Positions 50,266 through 61,975 are shown, counted from the stretch's first letter. The stretch is 64,000 nt of DNA from Symbiodinium natans (GCA_905221605.1 CAJNDS010002091.1:582001-646000), one strand, 5' to 3'. The notes: generated by a model not told the origin, from the letters alone. Program-made: numbers and translations.

Positions 50266-51382
50266 CTGCACCCGGGTTGCATGGGGTTTAGGGTTTAGGG
50301 TTTAGGGTTTATGGTTTAGGGTTTTGGGTTTAGGGTTTAGGGCTTAGCGTTTCGGTTTTCGGGGTGTGTAGGGTTGTGGGGTTTTAGGGCGTGGGGACAG
50401 TTTTTTGTTGGGACATTTTAGCGGGCTTTGCTACCTAGTGAAATTTTAGGGGTTATAGGTCATAGGGTTTAGGGTCCCGAGGTAGTCCATGAATATGCAT
50501 GTACAGTATATATATATATTTTCATATATAGGAGGGGATGTATCGCACCTGATGAACTCCACTCAGTCTGAGGCAGAATCCTACACCCAGACCCCCAAAC
50601 AAGCCCTAAACCCTGCCTAGCGTAATCTATGTACTGTGTACGGGGTTAGGGTTTAGGGTTTAGGGAAGAGCCTAGGCAAAAAGGTGGCTTATTTGTGAAT
50701 ATTTGCCCTTGCTTTAGCTTCCCTCAAACTTGAACTGAAGCGTAGACAGCTCCTCGTTTTTACGAAAAAAGGACTCCTATATACACCCAATACAAACCAG
50801 AAAGCTTAAACCCGACACCCTCTCCGCACAAAACTTAAACAGCCCTTGAACCCTAAACCCCGAAACCCACTGCCACAGCCTTGACACACGTGACGGCCGC
50901 GAGGCGGTCGAGATGCGAGACTTCGTGGCTTCCTGGGGGATGTTGGGGATTTCGGGGGTTTGGGGTGGTTATTAGGGTTAGGGTGCTTGCAGACTTTATC
51001 GCCTACAGGCGCATTGATGGGGTTGAAGGCTTAGGGCTTTCTGACTATGACTTAAGCTATAGACTTCTTCTACTACTTTCCAACAGAAGAGGCACCCATT
51101 AGCCTACTCTAAACTAGGCACCTCTCTGTAGATGATGTTGTCATGCGCACCCTTAAAAAAAGTACAAGCAAACACGTGAAAGGTCGAGCATCTTGAGTGC
51201 TATAGACTCTGGACCTTGAAGCGTTTCGAGGTTACCCTCAACCCCTAAACCCTAAGCCCGAAAGTCCCTCAGAGCTTGGGAATTAGGATCTAAGCCATAG
51301 TCTTAGCCCCTAAACCCTAAACCCTAAACCCTAAACCCTAAACCCTAAGCCCTAAGCCCTAAACCCTAAACCCTTCTTTCAG

Positions 51383-51467
51383 CAACCCACACTCCTGCCT
51401 CGAAGGATGCAGGGTCCACGCCCGCCGAGGTGCTTGATACCGTTGAGATCCTTCCAGCCAAGAAGAG
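51383..51467 (+). CDS. Exon with clean acceptor and GTTTAG donor
   Basis: After CCCTTCTTTCAG reads TPASKDAGSTPAEVLDTVEI, then LPAKK, and ends AGAG|GTTTAGGG at the first telomere unit. The next island (51545-51606) begins after TTTAG. Phase closes only with another frame of this exon. Confidence 0.6.
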
Positions 51468-51544
51468 GTTTAGGGTTTAGGGTTTAGGGTTTAGGGTTTA
51501 GGGTTTAGGGTTTAGGGTTTAGGGTTTAGGGTTTAGGGTTTAGG
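51468..51544 (+). repeat. Perfect TTTAGGG tract between two exon-like islands
   Basis: Eleven units, GT at the start and TTTAG at the end. Candidate telomere intron. Confidence 0.8.
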
Positions 51545-51606
51545 CATCATTGAGCGCATGGCTAGGAGGTCGGCGCTTCATGGTTCAGTTCCATCTGCAG
51601 GACATC
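51545..51606 (+). CDS. Exon-like island
   Basis: Reads IIERMARRSALHGSVPSAGH and runs up to the family B element at 51607. Confidence 0.5.
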
Positions 51607-51730
51607 TACAGGGTGGGGCCCCCTTACTATACTAACTGTAGTTAAGGGACTTATAACCTAACTTAGGGTCCTTATAACCCAATTTAGGGCCCTTATAACT
51701 CTACTTATAACTAGGGGGCCCCACCCTGTA
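51607..51730 (+). mobile_element. Family B element
   Basis: 124 bp with 18 bp perfect tips TACAGGGTGGGGCCCCCT. Contains TTAGGGTCCTTATAACCC-type internal repeats. A reversed relative is nested in the family A element at 24898. Confidence 0.85.
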
Positions 51731-51762
51731 CCACAATAGTTCACTGAAAGCTGTGCGCATTC

Positions 51763-51878
51763 CTAGGCTGCCCAGTGACCTAGGATGAGAAAAGGGTGCC
51801 CCTTTTTTGCTTAAAGGGGTTTATAAGGGAACCTAAACCTACCAAAAAGGGAAAAAATGGTACTACTGGGCATCCTAG
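51763..51878 (+). mobile_element. Family D element
   Basis: CTAGGCTGCCCAGTGACC to CTACTGGGCATCCTAG. Tips could give a GC-AG intron. Confidence 0.8.
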
Positions 51879-52435
51879 ATTCTTACTCTTACTCCTTCAG
51901 AACTCTACCCATGAGCCTTAGCCGCCTTGACGGAAACTTGACCGGAGTCAGAAGCTGCCACAGCGCAAACTCAGGCCTAAAACCTTACAAGTTGTACAGG
52001 CATCTAGAAGCCCTACTAAACCCTAACCCTAAACCCTAAACCCTAAACCCTAAACCCTAAACCCTAAACCCTAAACCCTAAACCCTAAACCCTAAACCCT
52101 ACCTTGTATCCTAGGGCTGCCGGATACAACCAAAAAAACTCCACAACTAATCAAAAGTAACCTGCAAACCGGAAACACAACCACCCTCTGATACTTCTGG
52201 CCTCAACATCCCGTAAGCATCTAAGCACCAAAAATACCTCTGAACCTGACCCTAAATCCGAGACCCCTGAAACTCGATCTAAACCCCTAAAACCTGAACC
52301 CTACACCCCTTCTTTCCTAAACCCCCTAGACCTTGAACCGCGCCCTTCTAAAGCCCCCCTCCAAACCCGGAAACCCCCTAAACCCCCTAAACCCTGAAGC
52401 CGAAACCCTAGCCCTAAACCCTAAAACCCAAATAG

Positions 52436-52689
52436 GGGGTCCGATGTATGGGCCCTTAATTAGGGTCCCCTGTTATATACCCCCTTACATACACCATACA
52501 TAATAAGGGCGCATACTTCGGATCCCCTTCGATACCTTCAACAAGGGTAAAGGGACCATACTAAGGGCGCATGGTTCCAGCCTTCTCTTAGTTGTCCAGT
52601 AACCTAGGGGAACTATAAGATAACCTTTGGGATTTTATAGGGATAAGAATACCCCAAAAAGGTTAAAGGTTATCTACTCTACTACTAAG
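52436..52689 (+). mobile_element. Family F and family C elements side by side
   Basis: F part 52436-52580 (GGGCCCTTAATTAGGGTCCC to GGGCGCATGGTTCC). C part 52587-52689 (CTTAGTTGTCCAGTAACC to CTACTCTACTACTAAG). Confidence 0.7.
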
Positions 52690-52795
52690 GTGTACTAAAC
52701 TCGAAACCACTCAAAGCCTTTGGATCCCGGCCTCTTCGAGCCCTCATCGTCGTCGCTCCGTGGACTGGGCGCGCACGTTTGGGCTTGGCATTGGG
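52690..52795 (-). CDS. Exon-like island
   Basis: The minus strand reads CAPSPRSDDDEGSKRPGSKG, a disordered, charged segment. Edges unclear. Confidence 0.4.
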
Positions 52796-53035
52796 CAGCT
52801 TGGGGTTTGTAAGGGTTTAGGGCTTTGGGATTGGGGTTTGGGGTTTGGGGTTTAGGGTTTGGGGTTCAGGGTTTAGGGTTTGGAGTTTTGGGTTTGGGGT
52901 TTAGGGTTTGAAGGTGTCAGCTTGGAGCATGAGTTTTAGGGCGTAGGCTCTAGGGTCTCTATAGGGCTTCAGGTCTTTAGGGTTTAGGGCTTGCGGATCG
53001 CGGGTGTAGGGCGTAGGGTTAGGGGTAATGTAAAT

Positions 53036-53114
53036 GCCAGACCAAGAGCAACCTAGAACAAAAAAAGGCTGCCCTTTTTGCAAAAAAAAAATACGGGCCT
53101 ACACCGGGTCCTAG
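53036..53114 (+). mobile_element. Decayed family D element
   Basis: AGACCAAGAGCAACCTAG to GGGCCTACACCGGGTCCTAG, shortened in the middle. Confidence 0.65.
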
Positions 53115-53818
53115 AACAGCGTTGCGCTTGAGTTGTCCGGAGCTGGGGTTGTCTAATCATTCCGCGGAGTCGGGCTTCTGCCTCACAAGCTTACCCCTAA
53201 AGGGCTCCCTTAGCATGCTCCTAATATGGCCGCCGCAATTCTTTGGGGATCTTACTTTCAAAGGGCCGAGGCCAAGGCAAAATCTCATGATCTATACTGT
53301 TTGGAGTTTGGTATGGAGCCCACGGTAAAACCAGCAAGCTAGCTGTTGGGATCTTTGGGGCGTTTAATACGACTCTAAACCCTACGGTGCCCTAGGCTCT
53401 AGACCCTAGAAACTCCTAAATCCCTAAACCCGTAAACCCCAAACCCCTAGACCCTAACCCCATAGGGTATCCCAGAGGGGCGGGATGGTGTCAGCGATTC
53501 CATGCTTACAATGCCACTGCCATAGTGGCAATCACAGTAGGTTTAGGGCTTACGGTGTTCCAGGCCGGGTTTAGGGAGTTACAAGATAGATGGCGTGGAC
53601 CGGGTACCTCAACCCAAAATGGGGGGGGGGGGGGGGGGGGTGAGGAGGGTGTAACCACACACCTTGCGGATCTGAGGTTCGGTCTCCATGGCCCGCATAG
53701 GTTGCCCTAAACCCTAAACCCTAAACCCGAAACCCGAACCCTAAACCCTAAACCCTGGTTCAAAAAATATGGTTCTGGTTTCCGGGTCTAGGGTAGGGTC
53801 ACCAGAAGTATGATCCCT

Positions 53819-54235
53819 TCAGTGGGGCGGGAGCGTGCTTTGGAGATGAACCCATCGACGAATCCACGCCCAGCGGACGGACGCCGCCCCGTCGATGATG
53901 ACGAGAAGAGTTCTCGGCGTCCAATCCTTTTCTTCCGATTCCGTCGCCGACGCAGCACGGCGAATAGCATGCGGATTGATTTCGCCGGACGCCTGATAAG
54001 TGCGCCTGGCGAGGATTCCGGAGAGGCCGACAGGCGTGTAGGCCTTGGACGCCGTATGCTCATGCCAGATATGTTCCAGGATCTCCTCGGCGCCGAGCAG
54101 GGTCTGCGTGGGGAACTTGCGGGGCTCGCCGTCAAGCAGCCCGGAGTTGTAGCTCTCGACCTGCGCCTGCCAGGCGACGAAGGTCTTTGGCGGCTTCTCG
54201 TCCGCCCTCGGCGCCGTCGTGGGAGGGTTGGCCAT
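53819..54235 (-). CDS. Intronless GC-rich ORF, hypothetical protein
   Basis: 138 codons from ATG (54235, context ACCGATGGC) to TGA at 53819. Reads PPKTFVAWQAQVESYNSGLL, then TLLGAEEILEHIWHEHTASK, then RTLLVIIDGAASVRWAWIRR. Third codon positions are strongly G/C, unlike the flanks. The longer plus-strand frame (53810-54445) is Arg-rich and judged a shadow. Lack of introns in a region of short exons suggests a retrogene or retroelement ORF. No family recognised. Confidence 0.65.
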   Translation of the reverse strand: MANPPTTAPRADEKPPKTFVAWQAQVESYNSGLLDGEPRKFPTQTLLGAEEILEHIWHEHTASKAYTPVGLSGILARRTYQASGEINPHAIRRAASATESEEKDWTPRTLLVIIDGAASVRWAWIRRWVHLQSTLPPH

Positions 54236-56113
54236 CGGTTCCGGTTAAAGTATGGAGGCATACTCTACTATTTGCTCAAGAACTGCTTCCTGTCGTTTCA
54301 TGTTTTGGGGTTTTTGTTTAAGCAAATAGTGGTATTACAGGTACACAAAAAGGAACCATCACGCGGAGAACTGCCCGCATGCAACCTAGTGCAAAAAAGG
54401 GTAGTTCCAACAGGGTCACACAGCCCTTGCAATGAGCATCTGTGAGCCTAGCTAAAGCACCACGTCCGGCCACAATTCTCCTTCAAACCGGAAACCCTTA
54501 ACCCTAAACCCCAAAACGCCCACAACCCTAATCCCTAATATCAAGGGACTACAGGAGGGACCCTTTAGTCCGTTTTGAGGGACCTCTGGGGGTAATTGGG
54601 GGGTTAGCCTCTCGACCCTGTCTCGTTCGGATTGCCGCCCGGCGACTGTTCGCTGCAGCGGGCGCTAAAGGCGCCAAGCCTTTGCAGGGCTTCAAAGGAC
54701 AAACCCTAAAGAAGCAGGGCTTCAGAGGGCGTTCTGTGTGGGTTGAGGGCTTGGGTTTTGGAAGGCTTAGGGGGTGCTTAGAGTTTAGGGTTTATGGGTG
54801 CACAGCGTTGAGGTGTTTTTTGGTTTTAGGGTGTAGGGTCTGGGATTAGGGTTTGGGGCTTACAGGGTCTATAGAGGCATTGGGGGTTTATAGATGCTGA
54901 GTTGAAGGTTCACCTTACTTGTTGGGATTGCACTTTGTGTTCAGTAGCCAATTCCGATCGGTGCTATAGGGCTGTGCACTGAGCAGACCCTACACCTTGG
55001 GAGCCTGCAAGTCCCTTGAGGGTGTGAGGCCTTGGGAGTGTGGGGTTTAGGGTTTAGGGTTGAGGGTTGAGGGTTTAGGGTTTAGGGTTTAGGGGGAGAT
55101 CCTTGCGGCGAGGCACTGTCTCAAAGTCGTGCGCAGTAGCTTCTGATCCGCGCAAGGCACCGTGACCCTGTCAGGATTGCAGCGGTTGAGGGTTTAGGGT
55201 TCTGCCCTAAACCCTGAACCCGGAACCCTAAAACCTAACCCCCAAACCATGAACCCCAAACCCTACCTTACCTGACCCTTCAGAGTTTTCAGCTTTCCGC
55301 GCTTAGCAATGTCTGAAGAGAGGGATTCGTGCTAAGGCCTTCGTGTTGAGAGTTGAAGTCCTGCTGTCAGGAAGCTGCTGGTGTTTAAACCTGAACAGAC
55401 CCCGAAACCCTAAGCCCTAAACCCTAAACCCTAAACCCCGGATCCTTACTGAACTAACAATGGGGACGGGTGCTCTTATAGCCTTCACTGCTAGCGGCTC
55501 TTCAGGTTTGTAGACGACATATCCCAGCCCGATTCTTGTGTTCAAAACCCTGGGTTTGGGGTTTAGGGTTTGGGGTTTAGGGCTTGGGGGCTTGGGGTTT
55601 AGGGGTTTAGGGTTTCGGGTTAGGGTTTCGGGCTGAGGGTTTGGGTTTAGGGTTTAGGGCTTGGTGTTTAGGGTTTGGGGTTTAGCGCTTGGGGTTTGGG
55701 GTTTAGGGTTTGGGGTTTAGGCGAGACGTGCCCAGGAATCTCATCAAGTCCTGACTTCAATTACTTGCGCAAAGCCTCCCCAAAGGCTCCCTGCCTCAAG
55801 CCTTCGAGCCCTAATTCCGAAAACCCCCAGGTCTAGGTTGCTCAGTAACCTGAGCATGCAACGGGAACAAAAAAGGTACCCTTCTTGGCTTAAAGGGGCT
55901 TATAAGGGAACCTGAACCTCCCCAAAAAAGGGAATGAGGGCCTACTCCGGGTCCTAGCCCTAAACCCTAAACCCTAAACCCTAAACCCTAAACCCTAAAC
56001 CCTAAACCCTAAACCCTATCTCTAAACCCCCAAACCCCAAAGCACTGTGTACAGCACCTCAAAGCCCCCAAAAGCCACCAAACCCCCGACGACCGCATCC
56101 CAGGCCGGGTTAC
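54236..56113. other. Mostly repeats with scattered unique DNA
   Basis: AT-rich flank 54250-54470, decayed heptamers 54750-54900, TTTAGGG 55035-55093, TTTGGGG/TTTAGGG variants 55550-55720. A family D element at 55833-55957 (CTAGGTTGCTCAGTAACC to CTCCGGGTCCTAG), and CCCTAAA 55955-56018. No confident exon. Confidence 0.6.
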
Positions 56114-56169
56114 CGGATACGGCCCCGGAGGTCACCACCGCGTCGTAGGCATCCAGGTGCCATGCCTCC
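56114..56169 (-). CDS. PPR-like exon-like island
   Basis: The minus strand reads EAWHLDAYDAVVTSGAVSG and ends at GTATCCG|GTAACC. L-D-A-Y-D-A-V-V-T is PPR-like. Reading past the donor also stays open for a while. Confidence 0.45.
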
Positions 56170-57029
56170 AAACCCTAAACCCTAAACCCTAAACCCTAAA
56201 CCCTAAACCCTGAGGCCTAAGGCCTAAGGCCTATAGGGTTTTCGGTTTAGGAATTGGGGTTAGGAGGCGTAGGTCCTGGAGAGCGTTGGTGCTTCTAGCC
56301 CAAGCTGTAAAAAAAATGAACCCTACTTGACACCCCCTCATGAACCCTACACCCTAAACTCTACACCCTGAACCCTACACCTGGTTTAGGTTTCCTGGTT
56401 TGGGATTTAGGACTCAGGAGGGCCCCAGAGCAGTCAGGAAAGGCATACCCAAACTGTCCAAAGCTTATACTTAAGCCCCAAACCATCCTACGTAGTGGCC
56501 TTTGTAGCCCGAAGCCCCACACCCCGAAGTATCGTGCATAGTGATCTCCGAAACCATCTTTTGGACGGAATAGTAGGCAAGTATTTGGGGCACCCCTCAT
56601 TACAACACCCTCGATTCTAAAGCCTCAAACCCTTAAGGCCCATTGACACAAACCCACCCTAAACCTTAAGTTTCCCCTAAACCCAAAAATCCGAAACCTT
56701 AAGCCCGAAACCCTAAACTCAAGAGTTGGGCCGCCTCCCTACAATGAAGGGGGGGGGGGGGTTGGCGGCGCCTAAGCCTGACCTCGATGGCGCAAGCCGA
56801 CCCAGGTCACCCGCCCGCCTCCCACACCCTGTTTTGCTGCCTGAGACGGTGTGGGGTTTGAATAAACCCTAAACCCTAAAGCCTAAACGCTAAACCCTAA
56901 ACCCTAAGCCCTAAACCCTAAACCCTAAACCCTAAACCCTAATAAAAATGTCAGATGGCCCTCCAGGACCAACCATAATCGGGCCATGGCTGCTCTTCGC
57001 ATGTCATGAAGCTTGCGCAGCTGCCCCAT

Positions 57030-57083
57030 AATTATTCTGGCAATCCCTAAACTCTCAATTATTCTGGCAATCCCTAAACTCTC
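57030..57083 (+). repeat. 27 bp tandem duplication
   Basis: Two perfect copies of AATTATTCTGGCAATCCCTA and the seven bases after it. Confidence 0.95.
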
Positions 57084-58295
57084 AACCCCCAAAGCCCTAA
57101 ACCCTAAACCTTAAACCCTAAACTGGAAACCCCAAACCCTGAACCCCAAACCCCCCCCCCCCCCCAGCCGAAAACCTACGCTCTGGCCACCTCTTGGCAA
57201 GCCCAGGCTTGCGAAGCCAGCGAAGCTGACCTGAGAATTTAGGGTTTAGGGTTTAGGGTTTAGGGTTTAGGGTTTAGGGTTTAAGGTTGAGGCTTTAGGG
57301 TTTAGAGTTTAGGGTATAGGGTTTAAGGTTTAGGGTTTAAGGTCTAAGGAGAGCGGGGTTCAGCAATTTAAAGTTTAGGGGTGAGGGTCTCGAGATGAGT
57401 AGACTGGACTGGGTTCGATGTACTACAACTTGGGAACGAAGTCCACAAAATATGGCTGGTGTGATTCTCTAGTCTATATCCGAATATACCATATGTTGTA
57501 AGGATGTGCTCACTTGCATCCCCAAATAACGCCCCGTACACACTCACAAATCTATCGATACACACCAATAACAGCAACAAAGCCCTTCTCCAGAGAGTCT
57601 TCATACCTAGCTGTTGTGCTCCGGGGGAAACCCGAAACCCAAACCTCGGAGCCCCAGATGGGGGGGGGGGGGTGTTCCCAATATCAGGCGTGCCGTGATG
57701 ACTTGAGAAAGGGGGCGGCATAAGTACTACTAGTATTCCCTCAAGGTCCCTTCATAATTCTACCGTCATAACCCCCCCCCACCAAAAAAAAAACAAGACC
57801 CTACATTACAGTTTTTTTTACCGGAGGAGAGAGGAGCGTTTGCCTCTACTCCATAGCCCGACAGATGCAAGAGTCAAGCACCCACCTCCGAGCGGAGCGC
57901 GCAGGATTCCGAACCCAAAAATAGTGTTTTCAATTGCTCCCATTTGCGCTCTTTGGCCCCGAATGGTGCCCATTGCTTTCTCCCGAGTAGCCCGCCCTGG
58001 AGAAAACCCCAAACAGCCAAAAAGCCGGAACCCTCTCCTGAGCACTCCAAGCCCTGAAACCACACAGATTCTGAAGCCTAAGCCCCAAAAACACCCGAAC
58101 CCTAAACCCCATTGAAGCTCCCCTAGAACCCTAAACCCCTTCAGCCCTAGACCTTATTCCCTAAACCCCATTTGACCCTAGACCCTGAAACCCGGTAACC
58201 CCAAAACCCTCAAAAGCCTAAATCCCTGAACCCCCTACCTGAACCCCCTAGCCTAAGCCCCTGAACCCCCTGAACCCCCTACAGCCTAAGCCCCC

Positions 58296-58384
58296 TGGCC
58301 TCACTGCCCTCCGCTTCTAGGATCCTCATGAGCAGCTCGGGGGTGCGAACAGTGACGGCCATGGCCTTTGAACGCTCCGGGGCT
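58296..58384 (-). CDS. Exon-like island
   Basis: After ATCCCTAG the minus strand reads PERSKAMAVTVRTPELLMRI, then LEAEGSEA. Good helical composition. Confidence 0.6.
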
Positions 58385-58496
58385 CTAGGGATGCCGAGCA
58401 TTGAGATGGTCCATAGTCAACCTGAATAGAAAAAAAAGACTTGGGCCTCAAAGTACCTCCTACATCGGTACTTTGGGGGCCTAAGTAAAAAAAAGG

Positions 58497-58605
58497 CTAG
58501 ACCCAGGCGTAGCCTAGGAAAAAAGGGCGCCCCTCTTGGCTTAAAGGGGCTGATAAGGGAACCTAGACCTTAAAAAAGGAAATGAGGGCCTCCTCTGGGT
58601 CCTAG
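58497..58605 (+). mobile_element. Family D element
   Basis: CTAGACCCAGGCGTAGCC to CCTCCTCTGGGTCCTAG, 109 bp. Confidence 0.8.
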
Positions 58606-58628
58606 AAAATTAATGGGGTACATGGACA

Positions 58629-58901
58629 TGTACTTCAAGGTTCATGGTACTTAAGAACGAAATGATAACTGTACCTTTTAACCCAATCATAGCAATGTTA
58701 GGGGTTATAATAGCCATATTAGGGCTATTAAGGGGGACATAAGTGGGCTATGAATACACTGATAATTGGTTCTTGGGTACCACGAACCTCTTACGTACCA
58801 CGAACCTCCAAGTATAATTAGTCGCCCAAAACCCTAAACCCTAAACCCTATAGAAACCCTAAGCCCTGAACCCTAAACCCCGTACCACGAACCTCCAAGT
58901 A
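58629..58901 (+). mobile_element. Family A element whose right tip is copied around telomere repeats
   Basis: Element 58629-58814 (TACTTCAAGGTTCATGGTAC to GTACCACGAACCTCCAAGTA). Its last 21 bp (58794-58814) recur at 58881-58901. Between the copies lie 66 bp that are mostly CCCTAAA-like. A further partial copy of the tip is at 58777-58790. Confidence 0.85.
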
Positions 58902-59062
58902 GGGGGCTTAAGGTTTAGCACCTCCGATTCGGGGCCTGCTCCAAGGCCAGATCCAACCGCTCGTGGGTCGTTCCTCAGCGTCAGGTTTAGGGTTTAGGGT
59001 TTAGGGTTTAGGGTTTAGGGTCCAGGGTTTAGGGCGTCGGGTTGCAAGTTGGGTCATTGCTT

Positions 59063-59192
59063 ACGGGAAAGAGGGGACTTCGTAAGTGGGGTTGTAAGCA
59101 AGCTTAAGGGAACCATACTTACAATTACTTATAAGGCGAATTAAGGTACCTTGTAACCCTACTTGCTAAGTGCTCCGAGCCTCCCAGTGTGA
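59063..59192 (+). mobile_element. Family G element
   Basis: GAGGGGACTTCGTAAGTGGG to CTTGCTAAGTGCTCCGAGCC, with imperfect inverted arms. Confidence 0.65.
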
Positions 59193-59429
59193 GGGCTCCC
59201 CTGCAAGATTGGGGGTTTTGGGCGTGCTAGCACTCTGGGATGGGACGTGGGAACCAGGGGTTTAGGGTTTAGGGTTTAGGGTTTAGGGTGTAGGGTTTAG
59301 GGTTTAGGGTTTAGGGTCTAGGGGCTCGCTGTGTCATGAGGGTGCCGGAGCCTTCAAGAGAAACCAGTGCCACAAGCCTCGATTTAATCCCCAACCACAA
59401 ACCCTTGGCTAGGCGTTGCCAGGGCCTAA

Positions 59430-59630
59430 GCCCCAAACCCTAAACCCTAAACCCTAAGTACCAAGTACCCTAAGCCCTAAGCCCTAAGCCCTAAGCCCTA
59501 AGCCCTAAACCCTAAACCCTAAACCCTAAACCCTAAACCCTAAACCCTAAACCCTAAACCCTAAACCCTAAACCCTAAACCCCCTAAACCCTAAACCCTA
59601 AACCCCAACCCCCCCCCCCCCCCCCCCCCA
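59430..59630 (-). repeat. CCCTAAA tract with CCCTAAG block and C run
   Basis: CCCTAAG repeated six times (59463-59505), then CCCTAAA about fourteen times, then a run of about twenty C. Confidence 0.95.
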
Positions 59631-59984
59631 CCAGCCCACCCCTACACCCAAGCAACTGGAAAACTCTGTGGCCCACCCCTGGGTCCTAGGAGCCGAGGTT
59701 CCGTGCCTTGCCCGGGCTGTTGGCAGGGCATCCTGGGTTGGTTTAGGGTTTAGGGTTTAGGGTTTAGGGTTTAGGGTTTAGGGTTTAGGGTTATATAAGG
59801 GTTAAGGGATAAGGGTTAAGGGCCGAAACAGGCTTGGGGGTGCTGCCGTTCCGGGCTTTTAGGGCCAGGGTCTTAGGGTTCTCGTGTTTAGGGGTTTAGG
59901 GTTTAAGGTATTTCAGGGTTTGGGGCTTAGGGTTTAGGGCTTTTAGGGTTTGTACCAGGGTCCATGATCGCTTTGGTGATGCAG

Positions 59985-60072
59985 CCTGTAAGTGGAGATG
60001 GGGGGGTGGGAGGTTGACTAGCCTTCTGAGCTCAGTGCTTGCGGCCAGGGGAGCCACAAGCAAGGACCCCAC
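59985..60072 (-). CDS. Exon-like island
   Basis: The minus strand reads NVGSLLVAPLAASTELRRLV, then NL, with a C-rich downstream stretch. Edges unclear. Confidence 0.5.
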
Positions 60073-60300
60073 GTTCCTTCCCCACCGAAGGCCGAAAACA
60101 GAACCCCAAAGCTTCAAAACCGACGCAACCGCAACGAGTGCAGAAGCCCTGAATCCTAAACCCTAAACCCTCAACCCTAACCCTAAACCCTAAACCCCCC
60201 CCCAACCCCCCTAACCCCCCCTAACCCCCCCTAAACCCTAAACCCTAAACCCTAAACCCTAAACCCTGAACCCTAAACCCTACACCCTAAACCCTAAGAG

Positions 60301-60384
60301 GCTCGCGCTGCCGAGCTGCCGGGGCTTTGATGTTGAAGCACCATCGCGCTTGCCGTGGCTCCGAGGGAGTCCTCAGCTCCAGGG
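60301..60384 (-). CDS. Exon-like island
   Basis: The minus strand reads LRTPSEPRQARWCFNIKAPA, then ARQREPL. Flanked by CCCTAAA and TTTAGGG tracts. Confidence 0.4.
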
Positions 60385-60683
60385 TTCAAGGGGGGGTTTA
60401 GGGTTTAGGGTTTGGGGTTTAGGATTTAGGGTTTAGGGTTTAGGGTGGTTTAGGGTTTAAGGTTAGGGGTTAGGGGGGTGAGAAATCTGATATATACCCA
60501 AGAGTATTTCGGGCAAACCTACTCCTAGTACTACTTCTACTACGACTACGACTACGACGGGAACGACGACGACTACTACGACTAATTACATGCGCTACCC
60601 CAAGCCCAAACCCCCTAAACCTTAAGCCCTAAACCCCAAGCCCTAAACCCTAAACCCTAAACCCTAAACCCTAAACCACACTG

Positions 60684-60793
60684 CTGCTTGGGCACAGATC
60701 GTCACACGACTGCACGACGCGTGTGAGCATCGGAATGGAACGCAGCTCAGCCATCGAGCCTGCGCTCAGACTGGTGCTTCAGTGGGGAGTGAA
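60684..60793. CDS. Exon-like island, open on both strands
   Basis: Plus: AWAQIVTRLHDACEHRNGTQ with a CCAG|GTTTAG donor. Minus: SAGSMAELRSIPMLTRVVQS after CACCAG. One is probably coding; the strand cannot be chosen. Confidence 0.45.
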
Positions 60794-61726
60794 CCAGGTT
60801 TAGGGTTCAGGGTTCAGGGTTTAGGGTTTAGGGTTCAGGGTTTAGGGCTATTATACCCTGTACTTTCTGAACATGCCCTTTATAGGGTTCATTATGGGAT
60901 TTTAAGGCCTAATAGCCCATCCTGGAATGTAGCTACCACTGTACCGTAGAAACCCCAAACCCTAAACCCTAAAAAACAACAACAACCTCAAATCCTATAG
61001 ACACACCGGCCTGCTGCAGGCTTGACAGAGTCCTCGGCAGGCGTCAGGAAGCAGTGTTTGGGGCGGTTTAGGTTTAGGGGTCGCCTTTTGGGAATCATTG
61101 GAACCCTGCAAAACCACCAATGTGATGCAGTGCTTAGGGTTTACAGAGTTTGTAGAGTTTGCAGGGTTTGTGGGGTGTATAGGGCTGATAGGGTTTATAG
61201 AGTTTGTAGGGTTCGGGTTTTCCTCAAGACTTCCCAGCATGGAGGATTGGTTTATGATCATATGCTTGAACCTCCTAAACCCCAAACCCCAAACCCTTGT
61301 CAGCTTCGCTTCGCAACTCGCAACCCCTGAGCCCTGTTGTGTTCAGGGCGTGGGGCTTAACGCTTCTTAGCGGTGTAAGGTTTAGGGGTTACAGCCCTAA
61401 ACCCTAAACCGTAAATCCTGAATACTCCTTGGGCTGTAATTGGGGCACAAACCCTGTTGAAAAGGGAACTCACCTATATGATTGGCAAATGCACCCTGCT
61501 TTTTTATCAAAATCTATATAGCTACACAACCCTACACCCTAAACCCCAAACCCACAACCCCTACACCCTAAATACCCTAAACCATCCTAGACCCTAAACA
61601 CCCTTAACCCTGAACCACAAATACCCTAGACCCTAAACCCTCAATACCTGGACCCTAACTACCCTAACTACCCTAAACCCTAAACCCTATATGCCCTGAA
61701 CCCTAAGCCCTCGACTCGACACTAAT

Positions 61727-61807
61727 ACCTCGCTGAAGGGCATCTCCGCTGAACTCTTTCCCGCTCTGGGCGAGGCAGTCGCCGGACCTTTGATGCTTGT
61801 TGAGTGA
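61727..61807 (+). CDS. Terminal exon-like island
   Basis: Reads TSLKGISAELFPALGEAVAG, then PLMLVE and TGA at 61805. Heptamers begin within eight bases of the stop. Confidence 0.55.
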   Translation, partial: TSLKGISAELFPALGEAVAGPLMLVE

Positions 61808-61889
61808 CTTAGGGTTTAGGGTTTAGGGTCTTAGGGTGTAGGGTTTAAGGGTTAAGGGTTTAGGGTTTAGGGTGTAGGGCTAAGGGTTT

Positions 61890-61975
61890 AGGGTTTAAGG
61901 GTTTAAGGGTTTAAGGGTTTAAGGGTTTAAGGGTTTAAGGGTTTAAGGGTTTAAGGGTTTAAGGGTTTAAGGTTT
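61890..61975 (+). repeat. Homogenised TTTAAGGG array
   Basis: An 8-mer variant repeated about ten times in a row within ordinary TTTAGGG sequence. Confidence 0.95.

Noticed and set aside
53810-54445. 211-codon plus-strand frame
   Set aside because: Arg-rich shadow of the minus-strand ORF 53819-54235; its tail runs into AT-rich DNA and codon use does not fit.
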